NCBI GenBank assembly: GCA_001695595.3
Contig: MBPM02000012.1
Location: forward strand, 1-64,000
Direction: 5' to 3'
Source: Plasmopara viticola
Taxonomy: Eukaryota; Oomycota; Peronosporomycetes; Peronosporales; Peronosporaceae
Length of the DNA stretch: 64,000 bases
The notes below the pieces were generated by a model. It saw only the letters and a list, made by a program, of their open reading frames with translations, searched no databases and was not told where the DNA came from. Below, one piece after another: positions 45,378 through 58,093 of the stretch (position 1 is its first letter; each line of letters opens with the position of its first letter). The position numbers were made by a program, and so were the translations under genes.

Positions 45378-45743
45378 GGAATATACACTGGGTAAATTGT
45401 TATGAATTACACACTGGGAAGGATCCCACCGACCAATGATTAGCTCAACAACTATTGGTGGTGTATGTACTTAATCTACCGGTACTTGCAGACAAGTACC
45501 GTAGATGCTAAAGATAACAACAAAATCGGAGTCAGGCAAATGCTTCACCAATTTCTAAAAATGATGGGAACCGTTAATCTGCCGGTACCCTATTAGTAAA
45601 CTGCCGGTTCCCCTTAATTTTAGCCAATAAGATTAAACTAAATCCACCATTGGGAGCACGATATCTCTGTTAATGAACACAGTGTATTTTCAACCAATTA
45701 AAAGAGAAAGCAATACCCGTCCGGTACCAATTTTTGTGCTTCG
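45378..45743 (-). promoter_or_regulatory. Upstream region of the family 1 effector
   Basis: About 370 bp with four CCGGTAC-like motifs (near 45478, 45583, 45601 and 45721), one of them inside a perfect inverted repeat (45480-45501). A CCAATGATT box lies near 45433. The stretch closest to the gene is shared with the broken relative (60110-60160), so the promoter region was duplicated along with the gene. Function is inferred only from position and conservation. Confidence 0.4.
45480..45501. promoter_or_regulatory. Palindromic element upstream of the effector
   Basis: Nine-base arms CGGTACTTG and CAAGTACCG around the loop CAGA, about 100 bp upstream of the ATG. The same element with one arm mismatch (CGGTACTCG) is present at 60131-60152 upstream of the broken relative. 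It may bind a dimeric regulator or form a hairpin in a leader. Confidence 0.45.
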
Positions 45744-46066
45744 GAAAAGGTTGGGGTGACGACCTCCTTCCAAGCGCGGGGGCTATATGCTCGCGCGCTT
45801 CGGGCAGGTGCTCTCGGGCATCTGCAGGTCTCTAACGAGTCTAACCCTCGACGCGACGGTCTCCAGCACCAGGGCGCCACCTGGGCTCTTACCAAGTCAG
45901 AGATAAACAAAATAATGGAAGACCCTCACGACCTCGGTGCTGGCTGCCTTGCCCGCCGAACGAGACCCGACGTATGCGGACACCACTCTATGCCGTGGAC
46001 TAGCCAGACTGAGCCTAGCACGTGCATAACTTGGCAACGCGATAACGTAATACAATACATTATGTT
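45744..46066 (+). mobile_element. LINE derivative, copy C, with larger deletions
   Basis: It shares the 5' start CGGAAAAGGTTGGGGTGACG and leader with copies A and B. It then jumps at CTCCAGCACCAGG straight to the C-terminal coding block TGGGCTCTTACCAAGTCAGAG, and after AGATAAACAAAAT jumps again to ATGGAAGACCCTCACGACCT. It ends after GGCAACGCGATAACGTAATAC with a diverged tail. Only about 320 bp remain. No clear target duplication was found. Confidence 0.85.
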
Positions 46067-49000
46067 CTGGCTTGATCGCTTAAGCTAGAGACTGAAGGCA
46101 CAGGCTTCATGTTGTGAGCGTACCTGCACTAGTAGTACTTTGATGTACCCATGTGTTAGAGTGTTTTATCTGCTTTTCTGAACGACACCGCCGTTATCTT
46201 AGCACCCTTATCCTGATGACTTCAGTCACATCCGCTTCTCACCTTATTCGCCAGATGTCCGGCATTTTCGCGCCGACAGAAACGCCATATGGGCATTTTT
46301 ACTCAACTTAAAGACTTGAGATACAAAAGCACCATGAACATTGAAATCTAGATGTGATGTCAGTGATGCATTAATTAATCCGTATTGGGGCTTTTGTGAT
46401 AAAAAAGACTGGCGTATACCAAAATAAAGTTCTGCTTAAATTGCAAAAGTTGCTTTTTATAGATTTGAGCCAGAACCAACATATAGAAATATTGTACTGA
46501 AGAAATCAGACTTTGATTTGTATTCTAAATAGTGGATGGTCGATCGAAGAGGAGATTGTACGTCTGTCTGCACGCCTCGTTTGTGGAACGAGCTATACGA
46601 CGCTATCACAGCTGATTGCACTTGTAGGCGATTCTAGATGAATAATTTGCCTGAAATCTTGCGAAGGTTCCGAAATATTTAGAACTACATCTCAGCATCT
46701 GTCGAACGCGCAGTGTACACTCCTCGAAATATTTGCTCGACTTTGAGGGTTCGAGGAGGCGGTTGCATTTGTAGCCCATTCTGCTGCCGAGCACCTGGAA
46801 CGCTTCAAGGCACTCAAAATCAACTAGTCTATGCGCTAGGGACAGACCTTAGGGCCTTGGCAATAGTCGCTATTGTGATTTTCGAAGATATTTCTTTTCT
46901 AATTGATGAGTGCCCACTGAATTTTAAGGCTTATACCTTATAATAAGTTAGCTGCCCCTACTTTCTTGAAAAACGAAACTAATTTCCCGACTACTATCAG
47001 ATGCGCACGGTGTTCACAAAGCAGCGATTTTTTGTCGTATTGACCTTCGATGCCTAAAGCAATCACGATGCCTTCCTTGCGAATTAAGTAGGCGATAATT
47101 TTATCAATGTATTCTTTGGCTTGCAATGTCACTCAAGAGGCGGCATTTATTATATGGTAGATAAGCTCAATTTTTTGACATTAAATTATGCGTGCCGCAT
47201 AAGGTCACGCTATCTGATAACTCGTTTAACCCGGGAAGGCATTTGAAGATTTTACCCAACGGCCAAACAAGTTGTTGGCTTCCAGCGGGTTACCTTCGAC
47301 AGCCAACAGAGAAAGGATAGTTATCTGGATCTACCGGGCAATAAGAAATTATTAAGGTCGATAAGGCTTGGCTTAAAGAAGTCCATGGCTCATGTGTAGA
47401 AGCCCGGCTTGCTTTCTGTCAAAGCAGCCGCTAATCTTTTTGTGAGCCATAAACGATTCTGCGCAACCCACCATTTTCTAAATTATTATCTCGAGACTTG
47501 CCCTCGGATGAAGTCAACTATTATCTGATGCCCTCAAAATAATACTGTCGATGCTCACTCAGCAACAGCTACCAGAGCTAAGCCTCCAGTCGAGTAGGAC
47601 TTAAAGATTTTAGACAACGATAATGTTTGTTATTGGACCAAGACGCAAATTTATCGAAAGTGTGGCTAGGGTTCCTTGAATTAAGAGGGTTGAAGTATTA
47701 GGCCTCACCTACTTTGCTTTTAGCGGAGCTTTATGAGTGAATTTAAATAAAATCAATAAATGTTCTGGGCATTAGTGTGCCAGAGATTGACTTTAAGAAC
47801 GTCAATGAGTCTAGAGCGTGTTAATAGGGAAGCCTGAAGGGGCACGCAAACCACTAAGCAGTGCTCATTAAGTACATCATTTTCTGCACGTCGCGAATAG
47901 CATAACTTATTCTTAGATAGGGCATCGAGAGCGAGGTCCAGTAGATAAACAGATTCTACTAATATGCACACAAAATAAAATTCAAAACGCTTGTCGTAAA
48001 CAGCGCTTGCTGTATGTCATCCATAACATAACCGGTATAGACAACAAAGATAAAGGCACCACCATTTCAATGCGTGTGAGAAGAAAAAGTTCTGCTGAGC
48101 GGGAGAAGGATGCCAAAATGGATATGTTTCTTGCCAAGATCATCAAGTTAAATATAGGGAGTATACTGATCAGACCAACACAGATAAATTGAAAATAAAT
48201 GTGTTAGTCTTTTTAAATGCAATCTATTGCACTTAACCTTCCCTTGAAGACCAAGAATAGTAAACGATCGTTCACCTGAAATCCTTATATCTTTTTTTAC
48301 GCCTCCTCTGTGCAAGATATTGTGTGACGCCGTCAAAATAATGTATTTTCTTGTCAATTTTTCGTCCACCCGAATCGGTCAACTATTAAATGATTTCAAA
48401 ATAGCATCCGTCAAATGAGCAATTCACACTGCTCAGATACTTTTAAGGCAGCTAAATTTGGAGTCTACTGCTGCCACACAGCCGGAATGCAACATGCGCT
48501 CGAGCTTTATAAAAAAGTGTATACACGAAGGCTCAAAAAGCATAGGCTCAGGATGCTCCGACGGCACCATCTGATGTGGACTCCGAGCCGGTAGAATTGG
48601 AGCATTTCATTTATAAAGTTGAAGAAAATTAGAGCTATCCCATTTTGATGAAAGCTATACAGCTGGCTATTAAAGTAGCCTTGATCATGTTAAATAAGAT
48701 TCAAGTAAAGTTTGCTGTCTCATACCTGGAGAGGCGGACCAAAAGCTGGGCTTCCGTAAAACAAGTTTACCGAGGTACTTTGTGTCCTCAATGCACATAA
48801 CAAAATAGGTTAGACCAGCATTCCTTTCGATAATTTTAAGCCTCAGTAGCGTTCACGCTTTCAAGTCAGCAAGAAAGAAGGAGCGAGGCTCATGAATATC
48901 CTCGTGAGGTAAAGAAGTTTATGGAAAGCGTAAAGAGTACAGACTCCATCATTGAGGACCATTTGCCGATCATGTCAAGGTGACTGTGCTCACCGACCGC

Positions 49001-51207
49001 AAAAACTTAGGTCCAAACTTGACTTTACTCGATATTGCTCAGACTGTGACGATGAACTAAATGATTTAAATGATAGGTACAGCTAAGGATACTTTTGTGC
49101 CACCGATATGAATAATGTGGGAAGCTCTTCGTCTTTAAGTACCTCCGCAAATGAATTGTGTGGACCCGATGACTAGGAACCAGTAGACTTAAACCTTGCC
49201 GAGCAAAATTCACATAGACACATAATATGTGCCTGTACCATTAAGCCCCGACAAAGTAAACCTTACGTTCCCCCAAGAGCTTTTAGAGTATCTGGAAGAA
49301 GCAGTATAGGGCAACGCTGGTCGACCTGTGAGGACAGCATGGTTAAATACATTATAGGATACTTGGACCTTAAAGGGTTGCTCACTAAAAGAAATGACCG
49401 AAAGCATTGGACTACTGTTTAAATAGTCAAGTACTTGAGGGTACGAAATTCACATGTCTTGGAAAACTATGGTTTGACGGATTTTCTCACTTTGGCAATA
49501 AGTTGCAGCTGGCATAAAGGGCTTAATTGATACTGTTAGTTTTGGTTTAACTGTCTTGTGGGACGGCTATAGACGTGTCTAGGATCCAAGTTGACTTAGC
49601 TGTAAATTGGAAATTAATTCACCACAATGTTATCTCTTGTGCTTGGCATTGACAAGTACAGATTGCTTCTGGGCGTACCGTAGCCATCAGATACGAGCCC
49701 TGAATTCATTGTGGGGACAACGTCAAAGGTGATGGGCTCCCAATACCACTCACCAGGGCTTTATTGTGCCATGTCTCTACACTTGTTGTGCGTACACTTT
49801 ATTTAAAGGAAATCTGGGTAGGCGTTGGCTGAGACTAATATGGAGGAATCGAATGTTTTGGTATCACCTTAAAGCAGGCGTAAAGACCCTTTCATGTGGG
49901 CTTTAAATCTTGCAATTAGCCCTAGCAAGAGAAGTCACTTGAAATAGCTTTCTTGTTGGGGACAGCGTAATTTTCAGGTGAGTACTGCGGGTATAAAGTT
50001 TTGCGAGGAGGATTATATGTGCAGAAGACAGAATGCAAAATATAGGACCGCAAACAGACCACAAAGACTGGAAAGTATAGTTCCGCAAGAAGAGAATGAA
50101 TCTGTGTTACAATAACAATCTTTGAGTATGACGAACGTCCTGTAATCAATAAAGGGATCTCTAAAGCCACGCGAATATCTAATACCACAACTCACGCCAG
50201 GCGCGCTTCAGTTGGCCGTTGTCAGAGGTGAAACTAAAAGCCAAGAATATTTCAAGGATTTTTTTTGGTACTTAAGAATGGAAGAACGTCCTCTATTTAA
50301 GACTCGAGTATCTAAGATCAGCACGTGCGCTGTGCCTTGTCTCAGATATCCTGAAGATTCCTGTGCGGCTTCCATTACGGGTACCCTTAGATGTGATGCG
50401 AAAGGCCCAAAGTCAAACTTCAAATTGATGAAAGGAAAACGCTTACAGTTGATATATGACGGTGCCTCGAGTGCATTGTAACTTTATTGATATTGTCTAT
50501 GCCAAGAAGGAAAGAGTCGAAATCTTAGGTCTTGTCACCTTTTTTCTGTGCTAGTAGGAAATTGCGACTAGCTCATACTTATTGTAGACTGTATAGTGCA
50601 ACAAACGATACTTACACAAACACCCATTATAATGAAGGACGTGCTCCTCAACAAAATGTCCAGGTATTTAATATACAGAGCGCTGAAATTCGTAGATAAA
50701 TACTATCCAACGCAAATGAGGGAGTCGGATATACGATTATTATGCACAACAATATGCTGTGTGAATGGTTAACGATGTCACAAAGGCTACCAAACACACG
50801 GCGATGCTGTACCGAAATGTCTTGTTTCGACCATACCTGAATTTCGTCCGGACACATTTTGACAACATACTTGTCTATAGCCTATCTGATTAAATAAGTA
50901 TGTGCCTAAATTTAAAGCACCTTACACAAACATTTGAGGTGAAAAAGACTAAATATATTTGATGTCATAATCGACAAATGTGCCCTTGGCAAAGAAATTG
51001 GGGATGTCGATTGCTTTATATGTAGCCAGAGAGTTCAAACAAGGCACGACAACTTCGAAAAAGTTTCGGCGTCTATCAAAAAAGTTATGAGAAAGTAGAA
51101 ACTCCTAGCCAACTATTTGCACAGGTATATGCGCGTCTCGCAAAGCATTTATCCATGATTTTGTAGAAAAGGGTCGAAAGAGCCAGAGCTACAATGCTTT
51201 TGGTAGA
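46067..51207. other. Long spacer, no supported gene
   Basis: Open frames up to about 90 codons occur (for example 49922-50188 minus, 50212-50481 plus). Positions 46606-46794 contain internally repeated sequence (YKCNRL/YKCNQL and SSKYFEE/SSKYFGT when read on the minus strand). A stretch near 48960-49015 reads HVKVTVLTDRKNLG on the plus strand, faintly like the RNase H start of Gypsy elements, but too weak to call. Confidence 0.35.
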
Positions 51208-51282
51208 ATCGAGGGAAGCCTTGAGTAGGCTCCTGTCTCACTTAGCATCGAGGGAAGCCTTGAGTAGGCTCCTGTCTCACTT
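51208..51282 (+). repeat. Tandem duplication, period 39 bp
   Basis: The 36-bp block from ATCGAGGGAAGCC to CCTGTCTCACTT is repeated exactly (51208-51243, 51247-51282) with AGC between. Confidence 0.95.
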
Positions 51283-53400
51283 TGCGGGCAATGGCAAAAC
51301 TGCTAAGCTATGTTTGTGGAGTTTTCGATTACCATATCAGTTGCGCGCTACTGAATTCCAAGAATTATTGTCATGAGCGACTATCTTGATCAAATTAGGG
51401 CCGCCAAATAGAGCGCTTTCGGTCTTGGATATATATTACTAGCCAAGAAATATACTTTTGTGAAGTTCTGGTTTCATCTTCTGAGCTTAATCTCCTTCAG
51501 ATACTTGACCTTTTGGCTGGCTATACGCCACTTATCTTCCGTGTGAGGCGATATTTAGCCGTAGTTTCTATGTAGTGATTTCACTTCGTCGAATTGTCGT
51601 AATATTTCTTGGCTGACCCCTTAAACGTAAAGCCTTTAGCCCGCTCTATATAATCCGTTTTTACGGAATTCAATAAGCACCTTGTCGAATGCTGGTCTTG
51701 AAACTATGACGTTCCTTGATCGGCTTTTATAAGAAAGAGCCACAATAACGCTATTAACTTTTTGTTCCTAAAAGTATAAAGTACCGTGTGTCGTCACATT
51801 ACGTTACATCATACGAGAGGCAATTTTTATTGAATATTTGCACTTGATACAACACTCTGACTTTCCTTCATCACGTCTTGAGTACTAAAGACCTACAAGC
51901 ACGTCAGCCGTGTCAATTGCTGCTTTCACCGACTGTGTCACCCGCATCTTTATAAGCTGACTGAAATGCAGTATAAGAATACGATGTGCTAAAAGCATTC
52001 AAAAGTTGCCCTTAGGTCGTGCTGAAACAATGACTCATATTGAATCAAGTTTTGTACATAGATGCTACGCGTGTAGAGGCCTTCAGGGCCTTCCTGCCGC
52101 GCAAAGCAGGTTAGCGTACTGCACGAATTTATGGCCTAAGCCGGTCAACTATACCTGTTTCGGAGTTCCTCCTCCTCTTCGTCGAAATTGCTGTCCAGAG
52201 AGAAAGACAAATTGGCAATTATGCGTCGATAGCCGGACGTGGTTGAGTTACCCATCACCTCGCCCACTGCGTTAGAGCACTTTACAATGGCCGTTTTTTT
52301 ATTCAGGTCAAGTTTATTTAACGTTTGCTCGCTGCGCAATTAAACTTAATCAATATAAGTACCTGTTACTTCTTATTTTCTACAAATGGCTAATATCTAG
52401 GAATCATTTACAGACTATCAGACGCTCTAATTAAAACGTTGGTGCCGCTAGAATGCATTCTCGCAGGCAAACTTTAAATAGGCTTCCCTTCAGCTATAGC
52501 GAGGGATGGTTGGGTATGACATTGAAGACCGAAAAAGAAAATAAATTGATCAACATATTGATGATTGGCCATTTAATGCATCGAGCAGATAGATGGAGAA
52601 AGGTTGTAGATGGAAAAAAAGCGGCGGTTTCGAGTGCACAGTCCAACCCCCCTAAAAAAATTGTTTAATTAATTTGCCTACAAAGCAGCTGGTTGTGAGG
52701 AAAGACCGTTGATGTAGAACCCTGACTAACTTATAAAGTTTCCGAATATTGCCATTTAGTTACGTGTAAAAAGATCGAATGTTATATATTCTTGGTGTAA
52801 TCAGGAACAGATTTACATGTAACACTGTACTACACAGTCCTGCAAGACGCAGCAGCATTGACATACACACAAAATTTGGTTGACCTGACAAGCGATAATC
52901 TAACATTCGTTAAAAAATACAGTACGTCCACGAAAAAAAGGGTGTTTATTGAAAAAGAATACGCAAAAAGACACACACATTTTTGTACCTTTTCTTTCAA
53001 TCTTCATTGGGTACTATGAAAATATATGTACAGAAATAATTATACCTCAGCCCTATTTTTGAGTCAGGCGAATAGTCCACCACTTTCAAGAAAGGTCCAT
53101 TAATCTTTTTATTGCAATGGAAGTAGGACACTGATCTTGCGTATAAGGTGTACGTACATGAGCTGTGGTTGTACGACCTGAGAATCCTTGCTAAAAATTG
53201 GCCTCTAAATGACATCATAGAGATTCCATATTTTATTACAACGATTCAAAAAATGTCAAATTAGTCTCTATTGAAGTCTAGGGCCTTCAAATTTTATTTC
53301 TTGTCTTCTAGCTTTTGTCCTAGGTCGTAAAATTTGCTCGTTGTATATTATAAACGCGCTTTAAGCGATTATGGAGTCCTGTGGGCGCCGTATATAATCA
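51283..53400. other. Spacer, no supported gene
   Basis: No recognisable coding region. Open frames stay below 90 codons. Confidence 0.4.
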
Positions 53401-53790
53401 ACGTATGTCTGCCTTCAAATTTTCATTATTGTCGCTGCTTCGATCAACACTTCTTCATAAGATTGTAGCTAGCATAATAATATAACAGTTCTTGCGACTC
53501 GAGCGACAAAACCCTAGCCTACATTGAGCAGTAAATCTGAAAAGCGATGGTGATTTTAAAAAAGAAAAGTGTTCGATACAAAATGTAGGCAAAAAGAAAC
53601 GAAGCCCCGTGGCACGGAAACACCCGCTTTATCGACATAAGCCGATGATGCAATGCGTAGTGGGATCGGTGGCTAGTCGCATCGCAAAGTGAGGATTTGT
53701 CGTAAGAAAGACGAGGCGGGCGTTGTTAACAATGACGAGGAGGGCGTTGCGGCGCCGCGTCTATAGAAAAAAGGCCAATTTCGATTGTCA
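53401..53790 (+). pseudogene. Decayed RXLR-like effector, family 2, copy
   Basis: The ATG at 53405 opens MSAFKFSLLSLLRSTLL, a possible degenerate signal peptide ending in a stop. Then GCGACTCGAGCGACAAAACC (53496 on) and GTAGGCAAAAAGAAACGA match the same places in the copy at 60300-60463, where the latter encodes GKEER. Positions 53660-53770 align with 30295-30410 (shared TCGCATCG, GAGG[A/G]..TTTGTCGTAAGA, CGTTGCGGCG). All frames are broken. Confidence 0.4.
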
Positions 53791-54439
53791 TAGAGATTGA
53801 TAAAGACTCGATTGCGAGTATGTACAAAGAGACCTCGCATGCCGGGAAAGTTACTAATTGTCGTAGCACAGCAGGTGCACGATAACTGGAGGCATCTCAG
53901 AGCTTTGAATTTTCAATTATTGAAGCTATTGACTTCTTAACTAAACAATGTCGTAAATGTCTTATTGTCGACTTGAAAATCTCTGTGACAATAAAAAAAC
54001 ATTTTCTCTTTGAGCCGAATATTTTCTTAATTAGCCTAATGGGTAGCACCTTGGTCCAGAAATCCTAAAGCAGCCCAAGAATATGAGCATTGTTCCGATT
54101 AAATGAGATCTACAGCTTTGCTTTCATGAGATCGACCGTTGAATCTCGCACTGGGTAACGGAGACATGCACAAAACCAAACTGTAGTTGACACTACCACG
54201 ATAGCAATGTGGGCTCATCGATACTTTCTTGCCGAAAAAAACAAGTCAAATGGTATCAGAGTCGCAATTCAAACCGAGCGTTAAGTAGCAATTAGCTCAT
54301 GTCTATAGCAAGATATGCACTGCACCGGTCCCGTCTAAAACATTTATTGGAGGAAGAGCGTATCAGTCATCGCTTGATGGTGCAGCGTTTAAGGTAAGTG
54401 TCTCATATGAAATTTTAACGAAAGAGTTCGATATACGAG
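53791..54439. other. Spacer, no supported gene
   Basis: Nothing recognisable. Confidence 0.4.
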
Positions 54440-55010
54440 CTATGGAAGTGGGCAGGGATGACATAAGGGCTCCAGTGATGTAGACACATTAACATGCTAT
54501 AATGATACTAGTTTTACTTGTTAAGTAATATTATCGACCATGACAACGGGCTGTAGTTAAAATAGTCGTGACAACGGGCTTTAGCTGTAGTATTCATGAC
54601 TGGTTCTGATGCACATTTATAGAAAAAAGCTGATACGTGTAATACGCACTTGGCGCTCTGAAATGATTGATCTAAAACCAAATTTGCTCAAACCGGAGGC
54701 ATGCGCTAAATATTAGCAAACTTTGAGCAAGCGGCAATAACGTAAGAGTGTTACTGGATTTTTAGAAAAAAACAGGTTTTATCATTAATGGTTACTTTAT
54801 TACTCTGAGAATGGTGTAAAGCAAGCTATAAGAATAATATGATGTTAACGAGCTGCGATGAAATCGTCAGCTTATGTATAATCCTATTTAAGTACATTTA
54901 GTGCCTCGCACAATCCGAAACTGATAGCTTCAAAAATTAAATTAACTGATCCTAGCAAAAAGGTGAGATAAGACCTACCACTACAATACTATTGTAAATC
55001 AATTGTGATG
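54440..55010 (+). repeat. Old dispersed repeat R1, second copy
   Basis: Inverted partner of 31250-32110. It contains a partial tandem duplication around 54538-54590 (ATGACAACGGGCT and GTGACAACGGGCT, about 30 bp apart). No coding region. Confidence 0.45.
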
Positions 55011-55207
55011 TCTGTATGTACTTTTGTGTGAGATCGTAAAAAGATGGCAATTGAAGATCGAGTAGACTCGTGCCGGCCCATTAATGCACACAAGCTTCAT
55101 TGATTAGCAATACCTGCATGCTCTTCGCCCTACAATATCTGCAGCCGTAGATGCCAACAATTAAGCATTTTATAGTACGCAGGCATATAAATGTGAAGAA
55201 CCAGATT

Positions 55208-55317
55208 TTAAAACAAACATGCGTTCGACTCGATATTATTTTTGAGCCAAGCGAAGATTACATCCTTCTCATGGATATGGGATACTAGGATAATAGTTGG
55301 CGTTTTGCTTTTATTTC
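55208..55317 (-). pseudogene. Unassigned gene fragment, copy 2, cut by a Copia LTR
   Basis: The minus-strand frame ending at 55208 reads NKSKTPTIILVSHIHEKDV then IFAWLKNNIESN. It resembles NTMPLCVLVSHNHWKSRDFV at 24624-24854. The similarity stops where the Copia LTR begins at 55318, so the element probably inserted into this sequence. The family is not recognised. Confidence 0.3.
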
Positions 55318-55463
55318 TGTCAGAATTATACCGCTGAATGCATTTTGAACAGGTGAGTGGCTTCACAGTATTTACAAGTACGTTACAGTTAGTAATTACA
55401 TATGGTAGCCGTTCATTGATCAAGATAACTATATTCACTTCGATTTTTACTTTCTTCTTAACA
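55318..55463 (+). repeat. LTR of the left half of the Copia chimera
   Basis: 146 bp, the reverse complement of the LTR type at 41604-41748, from TGTCAGAATTATACCGCTG to TTCTTAACA, followed by GGTTAACAGCCGCAAC as in element 1. Confidence 0.8.
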
Positions 55464-55513
55464 GGTTAACAGCCGCAACAAGCCTTCCTTCTCAAGCAAC
55501 GTTCTCGCCCAAT

Positions 55514-57018
55514 ATGAACAAGCGCACCGAAGTCCTCCTAGGAAGTGGTAACCATAACCACTGGGAGCTCAACATGAGGATGACCCTGGCGCGGAAGGGT
55601 GTGCTAGGACACATCATGGCCGTCAAGGAACAGAAGAACGTCACGGAGGTGTGGCTTGTTAATGATGCCAAGGCGATGGGCATCATTGCTCAAGGCGTTG
55701 AGATCTAGCACCAGACCAAGATTCGGTCGGCTACGCGTGTTATGGAGGCGTGGGGAATCCTCCGCGATTTTCTACAATCGCTCGACTCTTTACAATCGTG
55801 TTGTGATGACTCGTCGACTACATGAGTTCAGAATGGAAAGTAACAAGCATGGCAGAGCAGCTGGACTCTTTTAGCGAGCTAGTAGTGGGACCACAGACTA
55901 CAGGAGAGCAAATTGATGAGTCACGCCAGCTGGTGGTACTTCTCAGCAGTCTACCTTCGGAGTACAACTTGATTTCGTCGATTGTGGAAAATGCACGGAA
56001 CATTTCGTTGATTAATGTCAAGGAGAAGCTGCTTAAAGAGTCAGGGAAGCTGCAGAGTAAAGAAGCTACAGAGAAAGCGTTTCGCGTAAATGGAAATTAT
56101 AGAAGATTCAAAAGTGGACGGGACAATGGACGAAAGGGTGGTCCTCCACGCAATAACGGCGAGTTCAAGGGCATGTGCTTCACTGTGACCAGTCTGGACA
56201 CATGAAGCGGAACTGCCCGGCCGGTAAAAATTTCAACAGCGACGACACGGTGTTTGCTGTTGGTGAAGGGAACTCATCAGGACTTCCCACATGACACCAC
56301 ACAGGGAGGACTTGTCTGATTACAAGGGCCTAGAAGCTAGCATCAAAGTTACGATTGCAGACGGGAAGAAGTTGATTGTCAAAGGAGCCGGCACGGTAAA
56401 ATTGACTGGTTTGAACGGAATTAGGATTCGCATGGTTTGAGCTCTGCACATTCCCGACTCGACAGAAGGTTGCTGTCAGTTGGTAAGCTGGCAGAGCGTG
56501 GATTGAGTGTGGAATTTTCGCGTTCGTCATGTGTCATTTGGAGCAAGAAGCAAGCAATTGCGTCGGGCACAAAAGTTGGAAAGTCGTATTTTCTTGACTG
56601 TGCTGTGCCAGGCACAAAAGTTGGAAAGTCGTATTTTCTTGACTGTTCTTTAAGAAGAAGCACCTCTCGTTGAAAATTCCGGGGCTGACAATCTGTAGGA
56701 GCTTTGGCATGCACGCATGGGGCACCCAGCAAGGATGCGCTGATCAGGACACAGCGATTACATAATGGTATCCCAGTTATCAATCAAGGTGTGGAAATAT
56801 TGTGTGCCGGGTATTTGAAGGGTAAGAAGGCGGTCACGGTGTTTCCATGTCGTTCAATGACAAAGACGACACGTGTGTTGGAGCGTGTTAACACAGATGT
56901 CATGTGGCCAATGAGAACTATCGCGAAGGGTGGTGCCAAATACATTCTATTGTCCCAGTTGCCAAACTTTGTTCTTGTCTTAAATGCTACACGAAGCACG
57001 CTGGAACTCCACACTTAG
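55514..57018 (+). pseudogene. Copia gag-protease-integrase remnant, left half
   Basis: The gag starts at 55514 (MNKRTEVLLGSGNHNHWELN). A frameshift near 55708 separates it from the next gag block (SSLPSEYNLISSIVENARN, about 55820-56205), then the zinc knuckle near 56180-56220. The protease region around 56285-56450 is broken. The GAG-pre-integrase block runs to about 56820, then VERVNTDVMWPM-like sequence at the integrase start. A 45-bp in-frame tandem duplication (56566-56601 and 56611-56646) encodes GTKVGKSYFLDC twice. Confidence 0.8.
56566..56646 (+). repeat. In-frame tandem duplication inside Copia coding sequence, period 45 bp
   Basis: The 36-bp block GGCACAAAAGTTGGAAAGTC... ending GACTGT occurs twice, 45 bp apart. 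It duplicates 15 codons without breaking the frame. Confidence 0.9.
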
Positions 57019-58048
57019 TCCACGTTCGAAAAGCTTTCCCACCGACAGTTACGTCTGTCAAGTCCAGGGAGAAGCAGCACTTCTATCATCGATATGCGTC
57101 TTCCATCGAAGCCGATAAGCTTCACCGTTCCAGCTCCTTCGACGCGTAACTTACTGCCGTCTGCAATTGTTACCTTGACTTCGGCTTCAAGTTGCTTGAA
57201 TTCGATCAAGCCACTTCGGTGAGGGGTCATGTGTGACGTCGCACCAATGTCGATCAGCCAGCTTACTGATTGCTCATCCCCCACAGCAAACACTGCATCA
57301 TTACCGTCAGGGTAGGCTTGGAACGGCTCTCAGCAGCTGGGCAGACCCGTTTCATATGACCAGTCCGGTCACAAATGAAGCATTTTCCCCGAACACCGCC
57401 GCCCTTGGGTGGCGCGTAACTTCTGCGGCCACTTCCTCGTCTGCCCTTGATCCGTCCATCATCGTCTGTAACTCGAAACGCTTTCAAACTTGCTTCCTTC
57501 TTCTGTAGTCTTTCTGACGTCTTCAACAGCTTCTCCTTGACTTCGGTCAAAGTGATGTCCTTGGCGTTCTCCGAGATAGAAGATAATATCTCATATTCCG
57601 CCGGCAAGCTGCTCAGAAGCACCACTAGCTGTCTTGATTCATCCACCGGCTAACCTGTCGTCTGGAGTCCCACGATTAGCTCATCGAACGCGTCCAGATG
57701 TTCCACCATGCGAGTGCCACTCTCCATCGTAATCTCATGAAGGCGCCGTGTCATCGTGACATGGTAGTGTAGGGTGGAACGATTGTAGAAGTTGCGAAGC
57801 GTTCCCCATGCCTCCGAGGCACGAGTAGCAGACCGAATCTTGGTCTGGTGTTAAATCTCGACGCCTTGGGCAATTATACCCAATGCCTTGGCTTAATTAT
57901 CGAGCCACGTCTCCGTTAATTCGTTCTCATCCTTCGCGTCCATAATGCGCCCCAGATGCCCTTTTCTTGCGAGGGCCATCCTCATGTTGATATCCCAATG
58001 GTAGTAGTTACCATCTCTTAGGAGGACTTCGGTGCGCTCGATAGTCAT
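57018..58048 (-). pseudogene. Copia gag-protease remnant, right half (second subfamily)
   Basis: Minus strand from about 58048. A gag block with SSLPAEYEILSSISEN (57263-57646) is followed by the CCHC knuckle CFICDRTGHMKRVCP, intact with Cx2Cx4Hx4C spacing. The protease WLIDIGATSHMTPH follows (the usual DSGAT serine replaced by isoleucine), then IADGSKLRVEGAGTVKL. The sequence stops at the junction near 57018. It shares the layout of the left half, but the two differ widely in sequence. Confidence 0.8.
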
Positions 58049-58093
58049 GGCGGTGAAGGTGTGGTGAAGCGAGGCTGTTGTTTGCGGCTGTTA

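Noticed and set aside
48960..49060. HVKVTVLTDRKNLG reading, faintly like the start of a Gypsy RNase H domain.
   Set aside because: Only about a dozen residues fit, stops surround it, and no neighbouring RT or integrase could be read.
50212..50481. 89-codon plus frame containing MEERP, which could be taken for an EER motif.
   Set aside because: It has no ATG at the start of the frame, no signal peptide and no RXLR. Chance occurrence is more likely.
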